Assembly (NCBI RefSeq): GCF_025567095.1
Contig: NZ_JAOQJH010000006.1
Origin: Anthropogastromicrobium aceti
GTDB lineage: Bacteria > Bacillota > Clostridia > Lachnospirales > Lachnospiraceae
Length of the DNA stretch: 64,000 nt
Direction: 5' to 3' (one strand)
The position numbers were made by a program, and so were the translations under genes. Under the pieces are notes generated by a model. That model did not search any database. It worked only from the letters and a program-made list of their open reading frames with translations, and had not been told where the DNA came from. The stretch's first letter is position 1; each line of letters starts with the position of its first letter. Below, in pieces: positions 9,057-18,953 of this stretch.

Positions 9057-10649
9057 ATGGGCATTTATTTAAATCCGGGAAGTGCGATGTTTCAAAAAAG
9101 TCTGAAATCCAAAATATATGTGGATAAGAGTGGGTTATTGGCGATTTTAAATGAGCTAGTAGACACTGAACAGCGGTATGTCTGTGTGAGTCGTCCACGC
9201 CGTTTTGGAAAATCAATGGCTGCTAATATGTTGGCTGCTTATTATGGAAGTTCAGAAGATACCTCTGCGTTGTTTGCATCGCTTGAGATCAGTCAGTGTG
9301 CTGGATATCGTGATCATTTGAATCAATATGATGTGTTAAAAATAAATATGCAGGATTTTTTGAGCGAATCTCAGAGTATTGAGGACATGTTGGCACATCT
9401 TACAGCGTGCCTAATCCGAGATCTGAAAAATGGTTTTCCACAAATTGATTTTTCTTATGCTAAGAGTTTGGTTTCGGTAATGCGAGAGGTATTTGCACAG
9501 ACTGGTCGTTCCTTTGTTATTTTGATTGATGAGTGGGACTGTCTGTTTCGAGAATATGAGAGTAACAAAGAGGCACAAAAGCAATATCTGGATTTTTTGC
9601 GCGTATGGTTGAAAGATAAAGAATATGTTGGATTGGCGTATATGACGGGAATTCTTCCTATTAAAAAATATGGATCGCATTCTGCGCTGAATATGTTTAC
9701 TGAGTATTCAATGACCAATCCGCGCGAAATGGCAGGCTATTTTGGATTCACAGAGGACGAGGTAAAGAAGCTGTGTGAGACTTATCAGAGAAGCTTTGAT
9801 GAAACTCAGGCTTGGTATGATGGATACGATCTGGTAATGTTTGATGGAACAGTTCAGAAAACATATGCTATGTATAGTCCGAAATCAGTTGTAGAGGCAA
9901 TGTTGAGCGGAGTATATGATAACTACTGGAATCAGACCGAGAGTTATGAGGCATTAAAAGTCTATATTCAGATGAATTATGACGGACTCAAGGAGGCGAT
10001 TGTACGTATGTTAGCGGGCGATCGTGTCCAGATTAACACGGGTACATTTAGCAATGATATGACTACGTTTGAGACAAAAGATGATGTCCTGACATTGTTG
10101 GTGCATCTTGGCTATTTAAGTTACCATTGGCCGGATAAGACTGTTACTATTCCAAATAAAGAAGTATCACAGGAATATGTCAATGCGATTAGCACGATGG
10201 CTTGGAATGAAGTGCTTCGTTCAATCGAGAATTCAAGAAAGTTGCTTCAGGCACTGTGGGAGCAGGATGAGAAAGCAGTGGCAGAGGGAATTGATCAGGC
10301 ACATGGAGAGATTTCAGTGCTGCAATATAATAATGAGAATTCGTTGAGCTGCACGATTGCGCTGGCGTTTTATTTTGCCAGAGAATATTATCATGTGATA
10401 CGAGAATTGCCTACCGGTAAGGGATTTGCTGATATCTGTCTGATACCACGAAAGAAATATGCCCAGAAGCCAGCCGCTATAATTGAGCTGAAATGGGATA
10501 AGAGTGCAGAAGGGGCGATTGCGCAGATAAAAGAAAAAAATTATCCAGAGGCATTAGAAGATTACCATGGAAATCTTTTACTGGCTGGTATCAATTACGA
10601 TAAGAAAAACAGAAAACACACTTGCAAAATTGAGAAACTGAGCGTTTGA
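9057..10649 (+). CDS. AAA-ATPase-like / PD-(D/E)XK nuclease-like protein
   Basis: A 530-residue cytoplasmic protein of the widespread AAA-ATPase_like plus DUF1703 architecture. The N-terminal ATPase has the variant P-loop SRPRRFGKS near residue 45, an acidic Walker B stretch (FVILIDEWDCLF) and the family block YMTGILPIKKYGSHSALNMF. The C-terminal domain carries a PD-(D/E)XK signature: an Asp in GFADICLIP and ELK in AAIIELKWDKS. The start at 9057 follows AGGTGAG; the in-frame ATG at 9003 abuts the preceding stop and has no site. Proteins of this type are numerous in gut Firmicutes and Bacteroidetes, often in many copies, with no established function. Confidence 0.88.
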   Translation: MGIYLNPGSAMFQKSLKSKIYVDKSGLLAILNELVDTEQRYVCVSRPRRFGKSMAANMLAAYYGSSEDTSALFASLEISQCAGYRDHLNQYDVLKINMQDFLSESQSIEDMLAHLTACLIRDLKNGFPQIDFSYAKSLVSVMREVFAQTGRSFVILIDEWDCLFREYESNKEAQKQYLDFLRVWLKDKEYVGLAYMTGILPIKKYGSHSALNMFTEYSMTNPREMAGYFGFTEDEVKKLCETYQRSFDETQAWYDGYDLVMFDGTVQKTYAMYSPKSVVEAMLSGVYDNYWNQTESYEALKVYIQMNYDGLKEAIVRMLAGDRVQINTGTFSNDMTTFETKDDVLTLLVHLGYLSYHWPDKTVTIPNKEVSQEYVNAISTMAWNEVLRSIENSRKLLQALWEQDEKAVAEGIDQAHGEISVLQYNNENSLSCTIALAFYFAREYYHVIRELPTGKGFADICLIPRKKYAQKPAAIIELKWDKSAEGAIAQIKEKNYPEALEDYHGNLLLAGINYDKKNRKHTCKIEKLSV

Positions 10650-10704
10650 TGAAAATGTTATTGAAATTTTGTGCCTGAGCGAAATGAAAGGAATGAATAT
10701 AAAA

Positions 10705-11274
10705 ATGAAAAGAATATTTTTGATGAGGCATTCCATCCCAGAAAAAAGAGATATGCCGAACGAGCAGATTCCTTTATCTGAGGAGGGGAAAGCACTTGCA
10801 CTGTCGAAAAGCAACGTTCTTTCAAATGTGGATCGGTGCTTTTCTTCACCTTATCGGAGAGCAGTGGAAACGGCGGAGCTAATTGTAGACCATCCATTCA
10901 TTGTGGAGGAACTGCATGAAAGGACGATCGGAGATGCCAAGGAGGATTTCTGGTTGAAACAGTATGAAGATTATGATTTTCACAATCCGGGTGGGGAATC
11001 GTTAAATCAGGTAAGAACTCGAATGAAAATGGCGGTGGATTCCATTGTCTGCCAGATGGAGGAAGGAGAAACTGCGCTCGTGGTTTCTCATGCAACGGCA
11101 ATCTGTGCATATTTGCTTTCTTATTGTGAGATCGAAGTGAAAGATGCAGTAGATAAAGTAAGAAAAATATCTTTCCATGGAAAAGAAATCCTGAATGGAA
11201 GATTTCAGCCGGCAGATGGGTTTGAAATACTTTTCGAGAATGATGCTTTTTCAGATATTTGCATTATGAATTAA
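10705..11274 (+). CDS. Histidine phosphatase family protein
   Basis: About 189 residues of the phosphoglycerate mutase-like histidine phosphatase fold. The catalytic motif is at the N-terminus (FLMRHSIPE, RH followed by S in place of the usual G), then a conserved CFSSPYRRAVETAE block with the second arginine and a late VVSHATAI with the second catalytic histidine. The RHG to RHS change is tolerated in the family. Three in-frame ATGs (10684, 10693, 10705) are possible; 10705 places the motif immediately at the N-terminus and has AAAGGA 12 bases upstream. The substrate is unknown. Confidence 0.85.
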   Translation: MKRIFLMRHSIPEKRDMPNEQIPLSEEGKALALSKSNVLSNVDRCFSSPYRRAVETAELIVDHPFIVEELHERTIGDAKEDFWLKQYEDYDFHNPGGESLNQVRTRMKMAVDSIVCQMEEGETALVVSHATAICAYLLSYCEIEVKDAVDKVRKISFHGKEILNGRFQPADGFEILFENDAFSDICIMN

Positions 11275-11351
11275 AGAAAAATAATAGCCAGCCATAAGTA
11301 TTTCCGATAAGCCTATTTCCTCATAAATCCTGAAAATTGCATAAAAACCAT

Positions 11352-11380
11352 TGGACATTTTTTGAAAAAAGAGGTATAAT
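11352..11380 (+). promoter_or_regulatory. Promoter of the opp operon
   Basis: TGGACA at 11352-11357, 17-base spacer, TATAAT at 11375-11380, 36 bases before the SBP start. Strong sigma-A type. Confidence 0.8.
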
Positions 11381-11416
11381 GGCTAGCATACTTCACTACA
11401 TTCAAGGAGGAGAAAA

Positions 11417-13111
11417 ATGAGAAAAATACAGAAAATGTGTGCAGCATTACTGGCAGGCGTTATGACTGTTGGAACATTTGCACCATCCGTATTTGCAGAT
11501 GAGGCAGCTAAAGAGCTGACTGATGAGCAGGTAATCAATGTAAGAACAACTGCTTTCGGAAACAACTACGATGTTCAGGACATGGGCTGGAGATGGATGA
11601 TGGCAGCTTGTTACGAGGGATTATACCGTGATGTAGCAGACGAGAATGGAGATAAGTTCATCTTAGCAGGAGCAGAGAGCGTTGATATTTCTGATGATGG
11701 AACTGTTTACACCTATCATTTAAGAGAGGATGCAAAGTGGTCTGATGGTGTTCCGGTTACTGCTCATGATTATGAGTATGGCTGGAAGCGTCTGTTAAAC
11801 CCAGATTATGCATATGACTATGCATCCTTCATCTATAATGTAGTAGGAGCAGAAGAGTACAACTCTGGCGAAGGTTCTGCTGATGACGTTATGGCAGTAG
11901 CAGTTGATGATTATACCTTCGAAGTTACATTAAAGGTAGCAGACCCGACATTCGAGTCTAAGTTAGTAGCAACTCCTCTGTATCCGACACGTGAGGATCT
12001 GGCTGAGGCAGCTGGCGATAACTGGGGTAAGGATTGGACACTTTGCGTATATAACGGACCATTCTGCATGACTGATATGGTTGTAGATAATAAGATGGTA
12101 TGGACAAAGAACGCTGAGTACTGGGATGCAGAGAATGTACATCTTGATACAATCAACTGGTACATTGTAGCACAGGAGTCTACCGCAGCTACCATGTTTG
12201 AGAATGGTGAGTTAGATCAGTATCAGCCAACTGGTGACTATGCAATTAAGTTTGAAAAGGAAGCAGAAGAAGGCAAGTATCAGTACATGGTAACAGATTA
12301 TCCGGGAACAATTGGACTTCGTTTCAACTTTATTAACGGTGGTACATCCGGATTGATGAGCAATGTAAAGATTCGCAAGGCAATCTCCTACAGTATTGAC
12401 CGTGAAGAGATGATCGATGCTGTTTACGGAAGATACAATCCGGCATACAGCTATGTAGCACCGGCTATCACATTCAATGGTTCTTCTTATCGTTCTCAGG
12501 TAGGCGAGGTCATTGAGGATGAGTACAATGAGTATGTTGGTGATCCAGATAAGATCGTTGCTTTGTTCCAGGAAGGTCTTGATGAGTTAGGCGTAGAGAC
12601 TCCAATCGAAGATATCACACTGACTTATCTGACAAGTGGTTCCACAACTGAGGTACAGGCAGAGAGAGAGTACATTCAGCAGTCTCTGGAAGAGACACTT
12701 GGACTTACTGTTGAGTTAAGTGTAGCTGGTGATAATTCCCTGTTCATCGCAGACAGAAATGAAGGAAATTATGACTTCTTCCTTGGCGGCTGGTATTCAG
12801 ATTACAATGATCCGCTTGACTTCTTATATACTAACTATACTGATGCTTACGGTATGTCCTTTGGTGGATACAGCAACCCAGATTATGATGCATTAGCAGA
12901 TCAGCTTGTTGGTGAGACTGATATGGATAAGCGTCTTGATATCTATAAGCAGATGGAGCAGGTTCTTTTGTTAGATGATTGTGCATTTGCACCAATCTAC
13001 TATGCTACAAAGCAGGTTCTGCTTCAGAACTGGGTTAAGGATTATCGTACTTCCTCTTTTGGTGCAAGTGCTGAGTTTATCTGGACTTACATCGATGGAA
13101 AAAATCAGTAA
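11417..13111 (+). CDS. oppA: Oligopeptide ABC transporter substrate-binding protein
   Basis: A 564-residue extracellular solute-binding protein of family 5 (OppA/DppA). After the signal peptide it shows the SBP_bac_5 course: YEGLYRDVADENG, SVDISDDGTVYTYHLREDAKWSDG, YNGPFCM and RKAISYSIDREEMI. It captures oligopeptides for the OppBCDF transporter encoded downstream. The signal peptide ends in VFADE, a signal peptidase I type AxA site, and has no lipobox cysteine, which is unusual for a Gram-positive binding protein. It starts after AAGGAGGAG. Codon use is strongly biased, as for a highly expressed gene. A hairpin follows, probably limiting read-through into oppB. Confidence 0.93.
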   Translation: MRKIQKMCAALLAGVMTVGTFAPSVFADEAAKELTDEQVINVRTTAFGNNYDVQDMGWRWMMAACYEGLYRDVADENGDKFILAGAESVDISDDGTVYTYHLREDAKWSDGVPVTAHDYEYGWKRLLNPDYAYDYASFIYNVVGAEEYNSGEGSADDVMAVAVDDYTFEVTLKVADPTFESKLVATPLYPTREDLAEAAGDNWGKDWTLCVYNGPFCMTDMVVDNKMVWTKNAEYWDAENVHLDTINWYIVAQESTAATMFENGELDQYQPTGDYAIKFEKEAEEGKYQYMVTDYPGTIGLRFNFINGGTSGLMSNVKIRKAISYSIDREEMIDAVYGRYNPAYSYVAPAITFNGSSYRSQVGEVIEDEYNEYVGDPDKIVALFQEGLDELGVETPIEDITLTYLTSGSTTEVQAEREYIQQSLEETLGLTVELSVAGDNSLFIADRNEGNYDFFLGGWYSDYNDPLDFLYTNYTDAYGMSFGGYSNPDYDALADQLVGETDMDKRLDIYKQMEQVLLLDDCAFAPIYYATKQVLLQNWVKDYRTSSFGASAEFIWTYIDGKNQ

Positions 13112-13176
13112 TAGAGCGTAATTAGTAGAAGGTAATGCTTAAAATTACGGTTTTACAAAAGTAAACCCAAAAGTTT

Positions 13177-13208
13177 GGAGGGGCTCGTTGTTCGGGTCCC
13201 TTCCTTTT
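13177..13208 (+). terminator. Attenuator-like hairpin between oppA and oppB
   Basis: GGAGGGGCTCG pairs with CGGGTCCCTTCC, using G-T pairs, followed by TTTT. Such hairpins often keep binding protein levels above the permease genes. Confidence 0.55.
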
Positions 13209-13243
13209 CGTAATGATAATAAAAAAGAACAGGAGATAAGGCT

Positions 13244-14203
13244 ATGGGTAGATATTTAATCAGGCGTTTTGCTGAGCTGATTTTGACAGTCTTTTTGATT
13301 GCAACAGCTACCTTTTTCCTGCTGGAGGCGGTTCCAGGAGATCCGTTAACCCAGAGGGCAGACCATTTGCCGGAACAGACGAGAACTGCTTTGTACCAGC
13401 GCTACGGACTGGATAAGCCGGTAATGGAACGTTATTTAATAACAATGAAGAAAATGTGTAAGGGTGATTTTGGTGAATCATTCGTATATGCCGGACAGAC
13501 AGTAACAGGCTTGTTAAAGACAAAGCTTCCAGTATCTGCAAGACTTGGTATTCAGCAGATGTTACTTGGTGTAACACTTGGTTTATTGCTTGGAATTGTG
13601 GCGGCGATGAAGCGAGGAACCTTCATCGATTACCTGATTGTAGGCTTGTCGGTATTGCTTATTTCAGTGCCGCATTTGATATTTGGACTGCTTTTGCAGA
13701 AGGTTTTTGCAGGTAATCTTCGATGGTTTCCGACAATCGGATGGCCAGAGGGAAAGGATTTGTGGTTTGGAGGATGGAAGTATACTGTTCTTCCAACTCT
13801 GACAGGATGTTTCTCCTATATTGCAACTTACACGAGACTCTTAAAGACCTCTATGCTGGATGTTGTAAATCAGGATTACGTACTGACAGCAGAGTCAAAG
13901 GGCTTAAGCAAATCTGCAATCATTCGTAAGCATATCCTGCGTAACTCTTTTATTCCAGTTATGACGCAGCTGCCAATGTCTGTTGCTATGTGTATTACAG
14001 GTTCCTTCTTTATTGAGAGTATTTTCTCAATTCCAGGAATCGGACAGTATTATGTAACTGCCGTAAATAATCAGGATTTGTCAATTGTACTTGGTGAAAC
14101 AGTGCTGCTGTCAATTCTGTATATCGCTGTCATCTTTATTACGGATATCTTATATGTATTTGTCGATCCGAGAATCCAGATGCCAGGCAAGAGAAGTAAA
14201 TAA
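13244..14203 (+). CDS. oppB: Oligopeptide transporter permease OppB
   Basis: A 319-residue inner permease subunit of the dipeptide/oligopeptide (BPD_transp_1) family. The N-terminus RYLIRRFAELILTVFLIATATFFLLE followed by PGDP is the standard DppB/OppB start. About six membrane segments follow, and the ATPase-contact loop is AESKGLSKSAIIRKHILRNSF. It lies in the order SBP, OppB, OppC, OppD, OppF with a start 12 bases after its ribosome binding region. It pairs with OppC to form the membrane channel. Confidence 0.95.
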   Translation: MGRYLIRRFAELILTVFLIATATFFLLEAVPGDPLTQRADHLPEQTRTALYQRYGLDKPVMERYLITMKKMCKGDFGESFVYAGQTVTGLLKTKLPVSARLGIQQMLLGVTLGLLLGIVAAMKRGTFIDYLIVGLSVLLISVPHLIFGLLLQKVFAGNLRWFPTIGWPEGKDLWFGGWKYTVLPTLTGCFSYIATYTRLLKTSMLDVVNQDYVLTAESKGLSKSAIIRKHILRNSFIPVMTQLPMSVAMCITGSFFIESIFSIPGIGQYYVTAVNNQDLSIVLGETVLLSILYIAVIFITDILYVFVDPRIQMPGKRSK

Positions 14204-14215
14204 GGGAGGAAACAT

Positions 14216-15127
14216 ATGCTTACAGCTGATAAATTTAAAAGGGTTGGCTATACAAAAGAAGAAGCAGAGCGTATTGACCGCCCAACTATTTCTTACTGGC
14301 AGGATGCATGGAGACGATTGAAGAAAAATCCAGTTGCAATGGCATCACTTGTCGTGCTTGGACTGATTTTAATTATGGTTATTGTTGGACCATATATCAG
14401 AGGCTATGATTTTGTTTCAAAGAATGTAAAAGAGAAGAACCAGGGAATGAGCGCAAAGTACTGGTTTGGAACTGATTATCTGGGACGTGACTTGTTCTCA
14501 CGTGTCTGGATGGGTGCAAGAGCATCTATCATTATTGCGCTTGTGGCAACAGCATTAAAGCTGATTGTGGGAACACTTTATGGTGCAGCAATGGCACATT
14601 TTGGTGGTTGGATCGATGACGTAATGATGCGTATCATCGAGGTAATCAATTCTCTGCCAAGTCTTTTGATCACCATTTTGATCATGATGGTTCTTGGCAA
14701 CAATTTGTTCGCTCTTCTCGTTGCACTTAGTATTACTGCATGGTGCAGCACTGCCAGACAGGTTCGTGGTATGATTAAGCAGTTAAAGGAATCGGAGTAT
14801 GTATATGCGGCAGAGGTACTTGGTGCAAAGCCATCACGTATTATCTTAAAGCATTATGTGCCGAACATGCTTGGAATTTTGATCTTAAATATGTCTACTT
14901 CCATTCCGGCATTCATCTTCACTGAGGCAGGACTTAGTTTCCTTGGAATTGGTCTGACTGCACCAGAGATCAGTCTTGGCGTTTTGATTTCACAGGGACA
15001 GCAGACACTTGATTTCTACCCAACACAGCTGATTTGGCCGTGTGTGATTTTATGTGTAATCGTTATGGCATTTAACCTGCTCGGCGATGGACTGCGTGAT
15101 GCACTTGACCCGAGACTTCGCCAGTAA
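14216..15127 (+). CDS. oppC: Oligopeptide transporter permease OppC
   Basis: A 303-residue permease. The cytoplasmic N-terminus (ISYWQDAWRRLKKNPVAMAS) is the OppC_N segment, followed by GTDYLGRDLFSRVWMGAR and the ATPase-contact loop AAEVLGAKPSRIILKHYVPN. About six membrane helices. The start follows GGGAGGAAAC and is 12 bases after the oppB stop. It forms the translocation pore with OppB. Confidence 0.95.
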   Translation: MLTADKFKRVGYTKEEAERIDRPTISYWQDAWRRLKKNPVAMASLVVLGLILIMVIVGPYIRGYDFVSKNVKEKNQGMSAKYWFGTDYLGRDLFSRVWMGARASIIIALVATALKLIVGTLYGAAMAHFGGWIDDVMMRIIEVINSLPSLLITILIMMVLGNNLFALLVALSITAWCSTARQVRGMIKQLKESEYVYAAEVLGAKPSRIILKHYVPNMLGILILNMSTSIPAFIFTEAGLSFLGIGLTAPEISLGVLISQGQQTLDFYPTQLIWPCVILCVIVMAFNLLGDGLRDALDPRLRQ

Positions 15128-15142
15128 GACAAAGGAGAAACT

Positions 15143-16165
15143 ATGAGTGACCAGAAAAATGATAAGATATTAGAAGTGAAAAATTTAAAAGTGTCCTACC
15201 ATACCTATGCAGGCGAAGTAAAATCCGTGCGTGGTGTTTCCTTTGATTTGAAAGAAGGAGAGGCAATTGCCATTGTAGGTGAGTCTGGCTGTGGAAAATC
15301 TGTTACAGCAAAGTCCATTATGGGTCTTATTAAAGGACCACAGGGCGAGATCAAGCAGGGCAGCGAGATTTTATATCACGGTGATAATATACTTAATTAT
15401 AATAAGAAGCAGTGGCAGGCATATAAGGGTGGTGAGGTTGCAATTATCTTCCAGGATGCACTTGCTTCATTAAATCCAACCATGCGTGTTGGAAAGCAGA
15501 TCATGGAAAATCTGATGGCACATAAGAATATGACAAAGGATGAGGCAAAGAATGAAGCAGTAAGAATGCTTCAAAAAGTTGGTATTCCTGAGCCGGAAAA
15601 GCGTGTGCGTCAGTATCCGCATGAGTTCTCAGGCGGTATGAGACAGCGTGTTATGATTGCAATTGCGTTTGCCTGTGACCCGAAGATCCTGATTTGTGAT
15701 GAGCCGACAACAGCGCTTGACGTAACCATCCAGGGACAGATTCTTGATATCATTAAGGAACTGCAAAGAGAGCATAACACATCAGTCATCATGATTACAC
15801 ATGATCTTGGTGTTGTAGCAAATATTGCGCAGAAGATTGCCGTTATGTACTCCGGTATGATTGTAGAGCGCGGAAACTGCGAGGATATTTTCTATCGTCC
15901 GAGACATCCGTACACATGGGCATTGATTCGTTCTGTGCCGAGACTTGACCTTGAGAATAAGCAGGTACTTGCATCAATTCCAGGAACACCGCCAGATTTG
16001 TTAAATCCGCCAGTTGGATGTCCATTCTGTACAAGATGTGAGTACTGCATGGAAATCTGTAAAGAGCAGATGCCTGAGGTTACAGAGTTTGGTGATGGAC
16101 ATGAGGCGAGCTGTTGGCTGCATCACCCATTAGCACCAAAGGTGGAGATGCCGGGAGAAGCTTGA
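15143..16165 (+). CDS. oppD: Oligopeptide transporter ATPase OppD
   Basis: A 340-residue ATP-binding subunit. Walker A GESGCGKS, signature FSGGMRQR, Walker B ILICDEPTTALD and switch ITHD are intact. The C-terminal oligo_HPY extension has the cysteine cluster CPFCTRCEYCMEIC, which in this family binds an iron-sulfur cluster. Start after AAAGGAG, 15 bases after oppC. Works as a heterodimer with OppF. Confidence 0.95.
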   Translation: MSDQKNDKILEVKNLKVSYHTYAGEVKSVRGVSFDLKEGEAIAIVGESGCGKSVTAKSIMGLIKGPQGEIKQGSEILYHGDNILNYNKKQWQAYKGGEVAIIFQDALASLNPTMRVGKQIMENLMAHKNMTKDEAKNEAVRMLQKVGIPEPEKRVRQYPHEFSGGMRQRVMIAIAFACDPKILICDEPTTALDVTIQGQILDIIKELQREHNTSVIMITHDLGVVANIAQKIAVMYSGMIVERGNCEDIFYRPRHPYTWALIRSVPRLDLENKQVLASIPGTPPDLLNPPVGCPFCTRCEYCMEICKEQMPEVTEFGDGHEASCWLHHPLAPKVEMPGEA

Positions 16166-16203
16166 CGTTTCTAAGCTCAAGCATGTCGAAAGGAATATTG
16201 AAT

Positions 16204-17211
16204 ATGAACAACGAAAAAGAAGTGCTCTTTTCAGTGAGCCACTTAAAGAAATATTTTCAGGTAGGCAAAAATGCTACCTTAAAGGCCGTTGACGATGTTT
16301 CCTTTGAGATCTACAAGGGAGAAACGCTCGGCATGGTAGGAGAGTCTGGATGTGGAAAGACCACATGTGGACGAACCTGTATCGGATTGTACAGCAGAAC
16401 TGATGGAGAAGTTTTGTTTAAAGGAAAGGATCCGCAGAAATTGACTGGAAAGGAAAAACAGAACTACAAAAAGTCTGTTCAGATGGTTTTCCAGGATCCG
16501 TATGGCTCTCTTGATCCGCGTATGACAGTTGCTGAGATCATTGGAGAAGGAATTGATATTCATCATTTGGCTAAAAACAAAAAGGAAAGAAATGAGCGCA
16601 TCTACCATTATTTGGAGCTTGTCGGCTTAAACAGAGAGCATGCGAATCGTTTCGTTCATGAGTTTTCAGGCGGTCAGAGACAGCGTATCGGTATTGCACG
16701 TGCGCTTGCAGTAGAGCCAGAGTTTCTTGTACTTGATGAGCCAATTTCAGCGCTTGATGTTTCCATTCAGGCACAGATCGTAAACTTATTGATTGACCTG
16801 CAAAAGCGCATGGGATTAACATATTTATTTGTTGCCCATGATCTGTCCATGGTAAAGCATATCTCAGACCGTGTTGCAGTATTGTATTTAGGTACCTTAG
16901 TTGAGCTGACCACTTCTGAGGAGCTGTACGCAAATCCGCAGCACCCGTATACACGAGCATTGCTGTCAGCAATTCCGATTCCAGATCCAAAGATCGAGCA
17001 GGAAAGAGATGCTAAAAAGATTCGTCTTGAAGGTGAAGTGCCAAGCCCTATCAATTCCCCGGCAGGATGTAAGTTCCAGGGAAGATGTAAATGCGCAATG
17101 CCAATCTGCAGACAGGAGATGCCAAAGCTTCGTGATATTGGCGGAGGTCATTTCGTTGCCTGTCATATTTGCGATCCATCAAATGGATGTGAGACAGGAA
17201 AATGCGTATGA
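16204..17211 (+). CDS. oppF: Oligopeptide transporter ATPase OppF
   Basis: A 335-residue ATP-binding subunit. Walker A GESGCGKTT, signature FSGGQRQR, Walker B FLVLDEPISALD and switch VAHD are present. The C-terminal region has the second cysteine cluster (CKFQGRCKCAMPIC). The start at 16204 is preceded by GAAAGGA with a 9-base spacer; upstream in-frame ATGs at 16114 and 16183 overlap oppD or lack a site. Its stop overlaps the next start (ATGA). Confidence 0.95.
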   Translation: MNNEKEVLFSVSHLKKYFQVGKNATLKAVDDVSFEIYKGETLGMVGESGCGKTTCGRTCIGLYSRTDGEVLFKGKDPQKLTGKEKQNYKKSVQMVFQDPYGSLDPRMTVAEIIGEGIDIHHLAKNKKERNERIYHYLELVGLNREHANRFVHEFSGGQRQRIGIARALAVEPEFLVLDEPISALDVSIQAQIVNLLIDLQKRMGLTYLFVAHDLSMVKHISDRVAVLYLGTLVELTTSEELYANPQHPYTRALLSAIPIPDPKIEQERDAKKIRLEGEVPSPINSPAGCKFQGRCKCAMPICRQEMPKLRDIGGGHFVACHICDPSNGCETGKCV

Positions 17212-17585
17212 CACTGAGTAGAAAAGAGATGGTAAAGAAGGCCGCATTAGATGTATTAAAGGCATTTATAATCGGAGTTGCAGCCGCAGCTGCCGCAGCT
17301 ATCATTTTATTTGCATGTGGATTTCTCTTTGGCAGTTTTCAGATAGTAAACGGCTTTGAAGTTGTAAAGGACGGTCTTTTGCTGATTGGTGCAATTGGTC
17401 TTTTTCTGGTGGCAGGAATGCTTCTTGCAAAAGGAAAAAAAGAAAATGCAGATGAGAAAAAAGAAGCAAAGAATGGATGGAGACAGCATTTTAGCGTAGT
17501 TGGTCTAAAGACAGTTGTTCTGATGATAAGTGCTGCATTTTTACTGATTGCATCGGTGGCAGATTTGATTTTACTTAATCTTTGA
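17208..17585 (+). CDS. Small membrane protein at the end of the opp operon
   Basis: About 125 residues with three hydrophobic segments: an alanine-rich one (FIIGVAAAAAAAIILFACGF), a second near residue 55, and a C-terminal one (TVVLMISAAFLLIASVADLIL). A lysine/glutamate-rich loop lies between the second and third. The ATG at 17208 overlaps the oppF stop by four bases; ATG 17202 is an alternative but is too near the ribosome binding site. The function is unknown. Coupling suggests a role with the transporter. Confidence 0.65.
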   Translation: MTLSRKEMVKKAALDVLKAFIIGVAAAAAAAIILFACGFLFGSFQIVNGFEVVKDGLLLIGAIGLFLVAGMLLAKGKKENADEKKEAKNGWRQHFSVVGLKTVVLMISAAFLLIASVADLILLNL

Positions 17586-17600
17586 TGTGTATTTATTGTA

Positions 17601-17644
17601 GTAAGTCGCTATAGAATATTCCTATAGCGACTTATTACTTTTTT
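17601..17644 (+). terminator. Terminator of the opp operon
   Basis: Perfect 12-base stem (17603-17614 with 17622-17633), 7-base loop, T run at 17639-17644. Confidence 0.93.
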
Positions 17645-17648
17645 CTTA

Positions 17649-17677
17649 TAGACAATAACCTAGAAAAAAGGTATGAT
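17649..17677 (+). promoter_or_regulatory. Promoter of the transsulfuration operon
   Basis: TAGACA (17649-17654), 17 bases, TATGAT (17672-17677). Downstream near 17712 an AAAAGGTTTAAACTTTT near-palindrome could be an operator. Confidence 0.65.
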
Positions 17678-17746
17678 TTAAAGGAATTGTACGAGTAAAA
17701 TAGTACTAAAAGGTTTAAACTTTTGATATAGAAGGAGATTACGAAA

Positions 17747-18901
17747 ATGGATTATAAATTTGAGACACGATGTATTCACAGAGATAATGAGCATGAGGAA
17801 GGTCATCCATACGGTTCTGTATGCACACCGATCTACCAGACAGCAACTTTTTATCATCCAGGTATTGGACAGACAACGGGCTTTAATTATACAAGAGAGA
17901 GCAACCCAACCAGAACGGAGTTAGAGGATATAGTGACTTCTCTTGAGGAAGCAAAAGATACCGTAGCTTGTGCAAATGGTATGGCAGCAATTGTGCTGTG
18001 CATGGAACTGTTTGAGTCTGGAGACCATATCGTGTGCTCAGAGGATTTGTATGGTGGATCTGTGCGTATGTTCCAGACAACAGGTGAGAAGCGTGGCTTG
18101 ACCTTTACTTATGTAAATACAGCAGATGCCGCAGCAACAGAGGCAGCAATAAAGAGCAACACAAAAGCTCTTTACATAGAGACACCAAGCAATCCGACTA
18201 TGCAGATCACCGACCTTGCAAAGATGAAGAGTCTTGCAGACAAGTACAATCTTCTTGTAATCGTAGACAATACCTTCTTATCTCCTTATTTTCAGAAGCC
18301 AATCCGTTTTGGCGCGGACATTGTTATTCACAGCGGAACAAAGTTTTTAGGAGGACATAACGATACATTGGCTGGATTTTTATCTACCTCAAGAGATGAT
18401 CTGGCAGAAAAAATTCGCTATCTGTACAAGACAGTTGGAAGCTGTCTGGCTCCGTTTGACAGCTATCTGTTAATCCGTGGCATAAAGACATTGCCAATTC
18501 GTATGGAGCGTCAGCAGGAGAATGCACTTACAATAGCAAAGTGGCTGCAGACACAGAAAAAGATTAAGCAGGTTTACTACATTGGTCTGGAGGATCATCC
18601 AGGATATGAAATCAATAAGAAGCAGACGACTGGATTTGGAAGCATGATTTCTATTCGCACCGACAGTGAGGCAACAGCACGCCGCGTACTTGAGCGTATT
18701 CGTCTTATCACCTACGCAGAGAGTCTTGGCGGAGTTGAGTCATTAATGACTTATCCTATGCTTCAAACACACGGCGATGTTCCAGTTGAGACAAGAGAGC
18801 GTCTTGGAATCACCGAAGACTTCCTACGTTTTTCAGTTGGAATCGAAAATGTAGATGATTTGATCGCTGATCTTGATCAGGCATTAAATGGAGAAGACTG
18901 A
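17747..18901 (+). CDS. PLP-dependent transsulfuration enzyme (Cys/Met metabolism family)
   Basis: A 384-residue enzyme of the cystathionine gamma-synthase / cystathionine gamma-lyase / homocysteine synthase group. Visible marks are the N-terminal substrate loop with YTRESNPTR, the cofactor-stacking YGGSVRMF, the VDNTF aspartate and the PLP lysine in IHSGTKFLGGHND. Next to a MalY/PatB-type beta-C-S lyase, the likely job is cystathionine formation from an activated homoserine, the gene downstream then cleaving it to homocysteine. A gamma-lyase role cannot be excluded by eye. Start after AGAAGGAG. Confidence 0.88.
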   Translation: MDYKFETRCIHRDNEHEEGHPYGSVCTPIYQTATFYHPGIGQTTGFNYTRESNPTRTELEDIVTSLEEAKDTVACANGMAAIVLCMELFESGDHIVCSEDLYGGSVRMFQTTGEKRGLTFTYVNTADAAATEAAIKSNTKALYIETPSNPTMQITDLAKMKSLADKYNLLVIVDNTFLSPYFQKPIRFGADIVIHSGTKFLGGHNDTLAGFLSTSRDDLAEKIRYLYKTVGSCLAPFDSYLLIRGIKTLPIRMERQQENALTIAKWLQTQKKIKQVYYIGLEDHPGYEINKKQTTGFGSMISIRTDSEATARRVLERIRLITYAESLGGVESLMTYPMLQTHGDVPVETRERLGITEDFLRFSVGIENVDDLIADLDQALNGED

Positions 18902-18953
18902 TATAAAATGATGATTTGACAAGACAGAGCAGACAAGATGTGGAGGTTTCAAT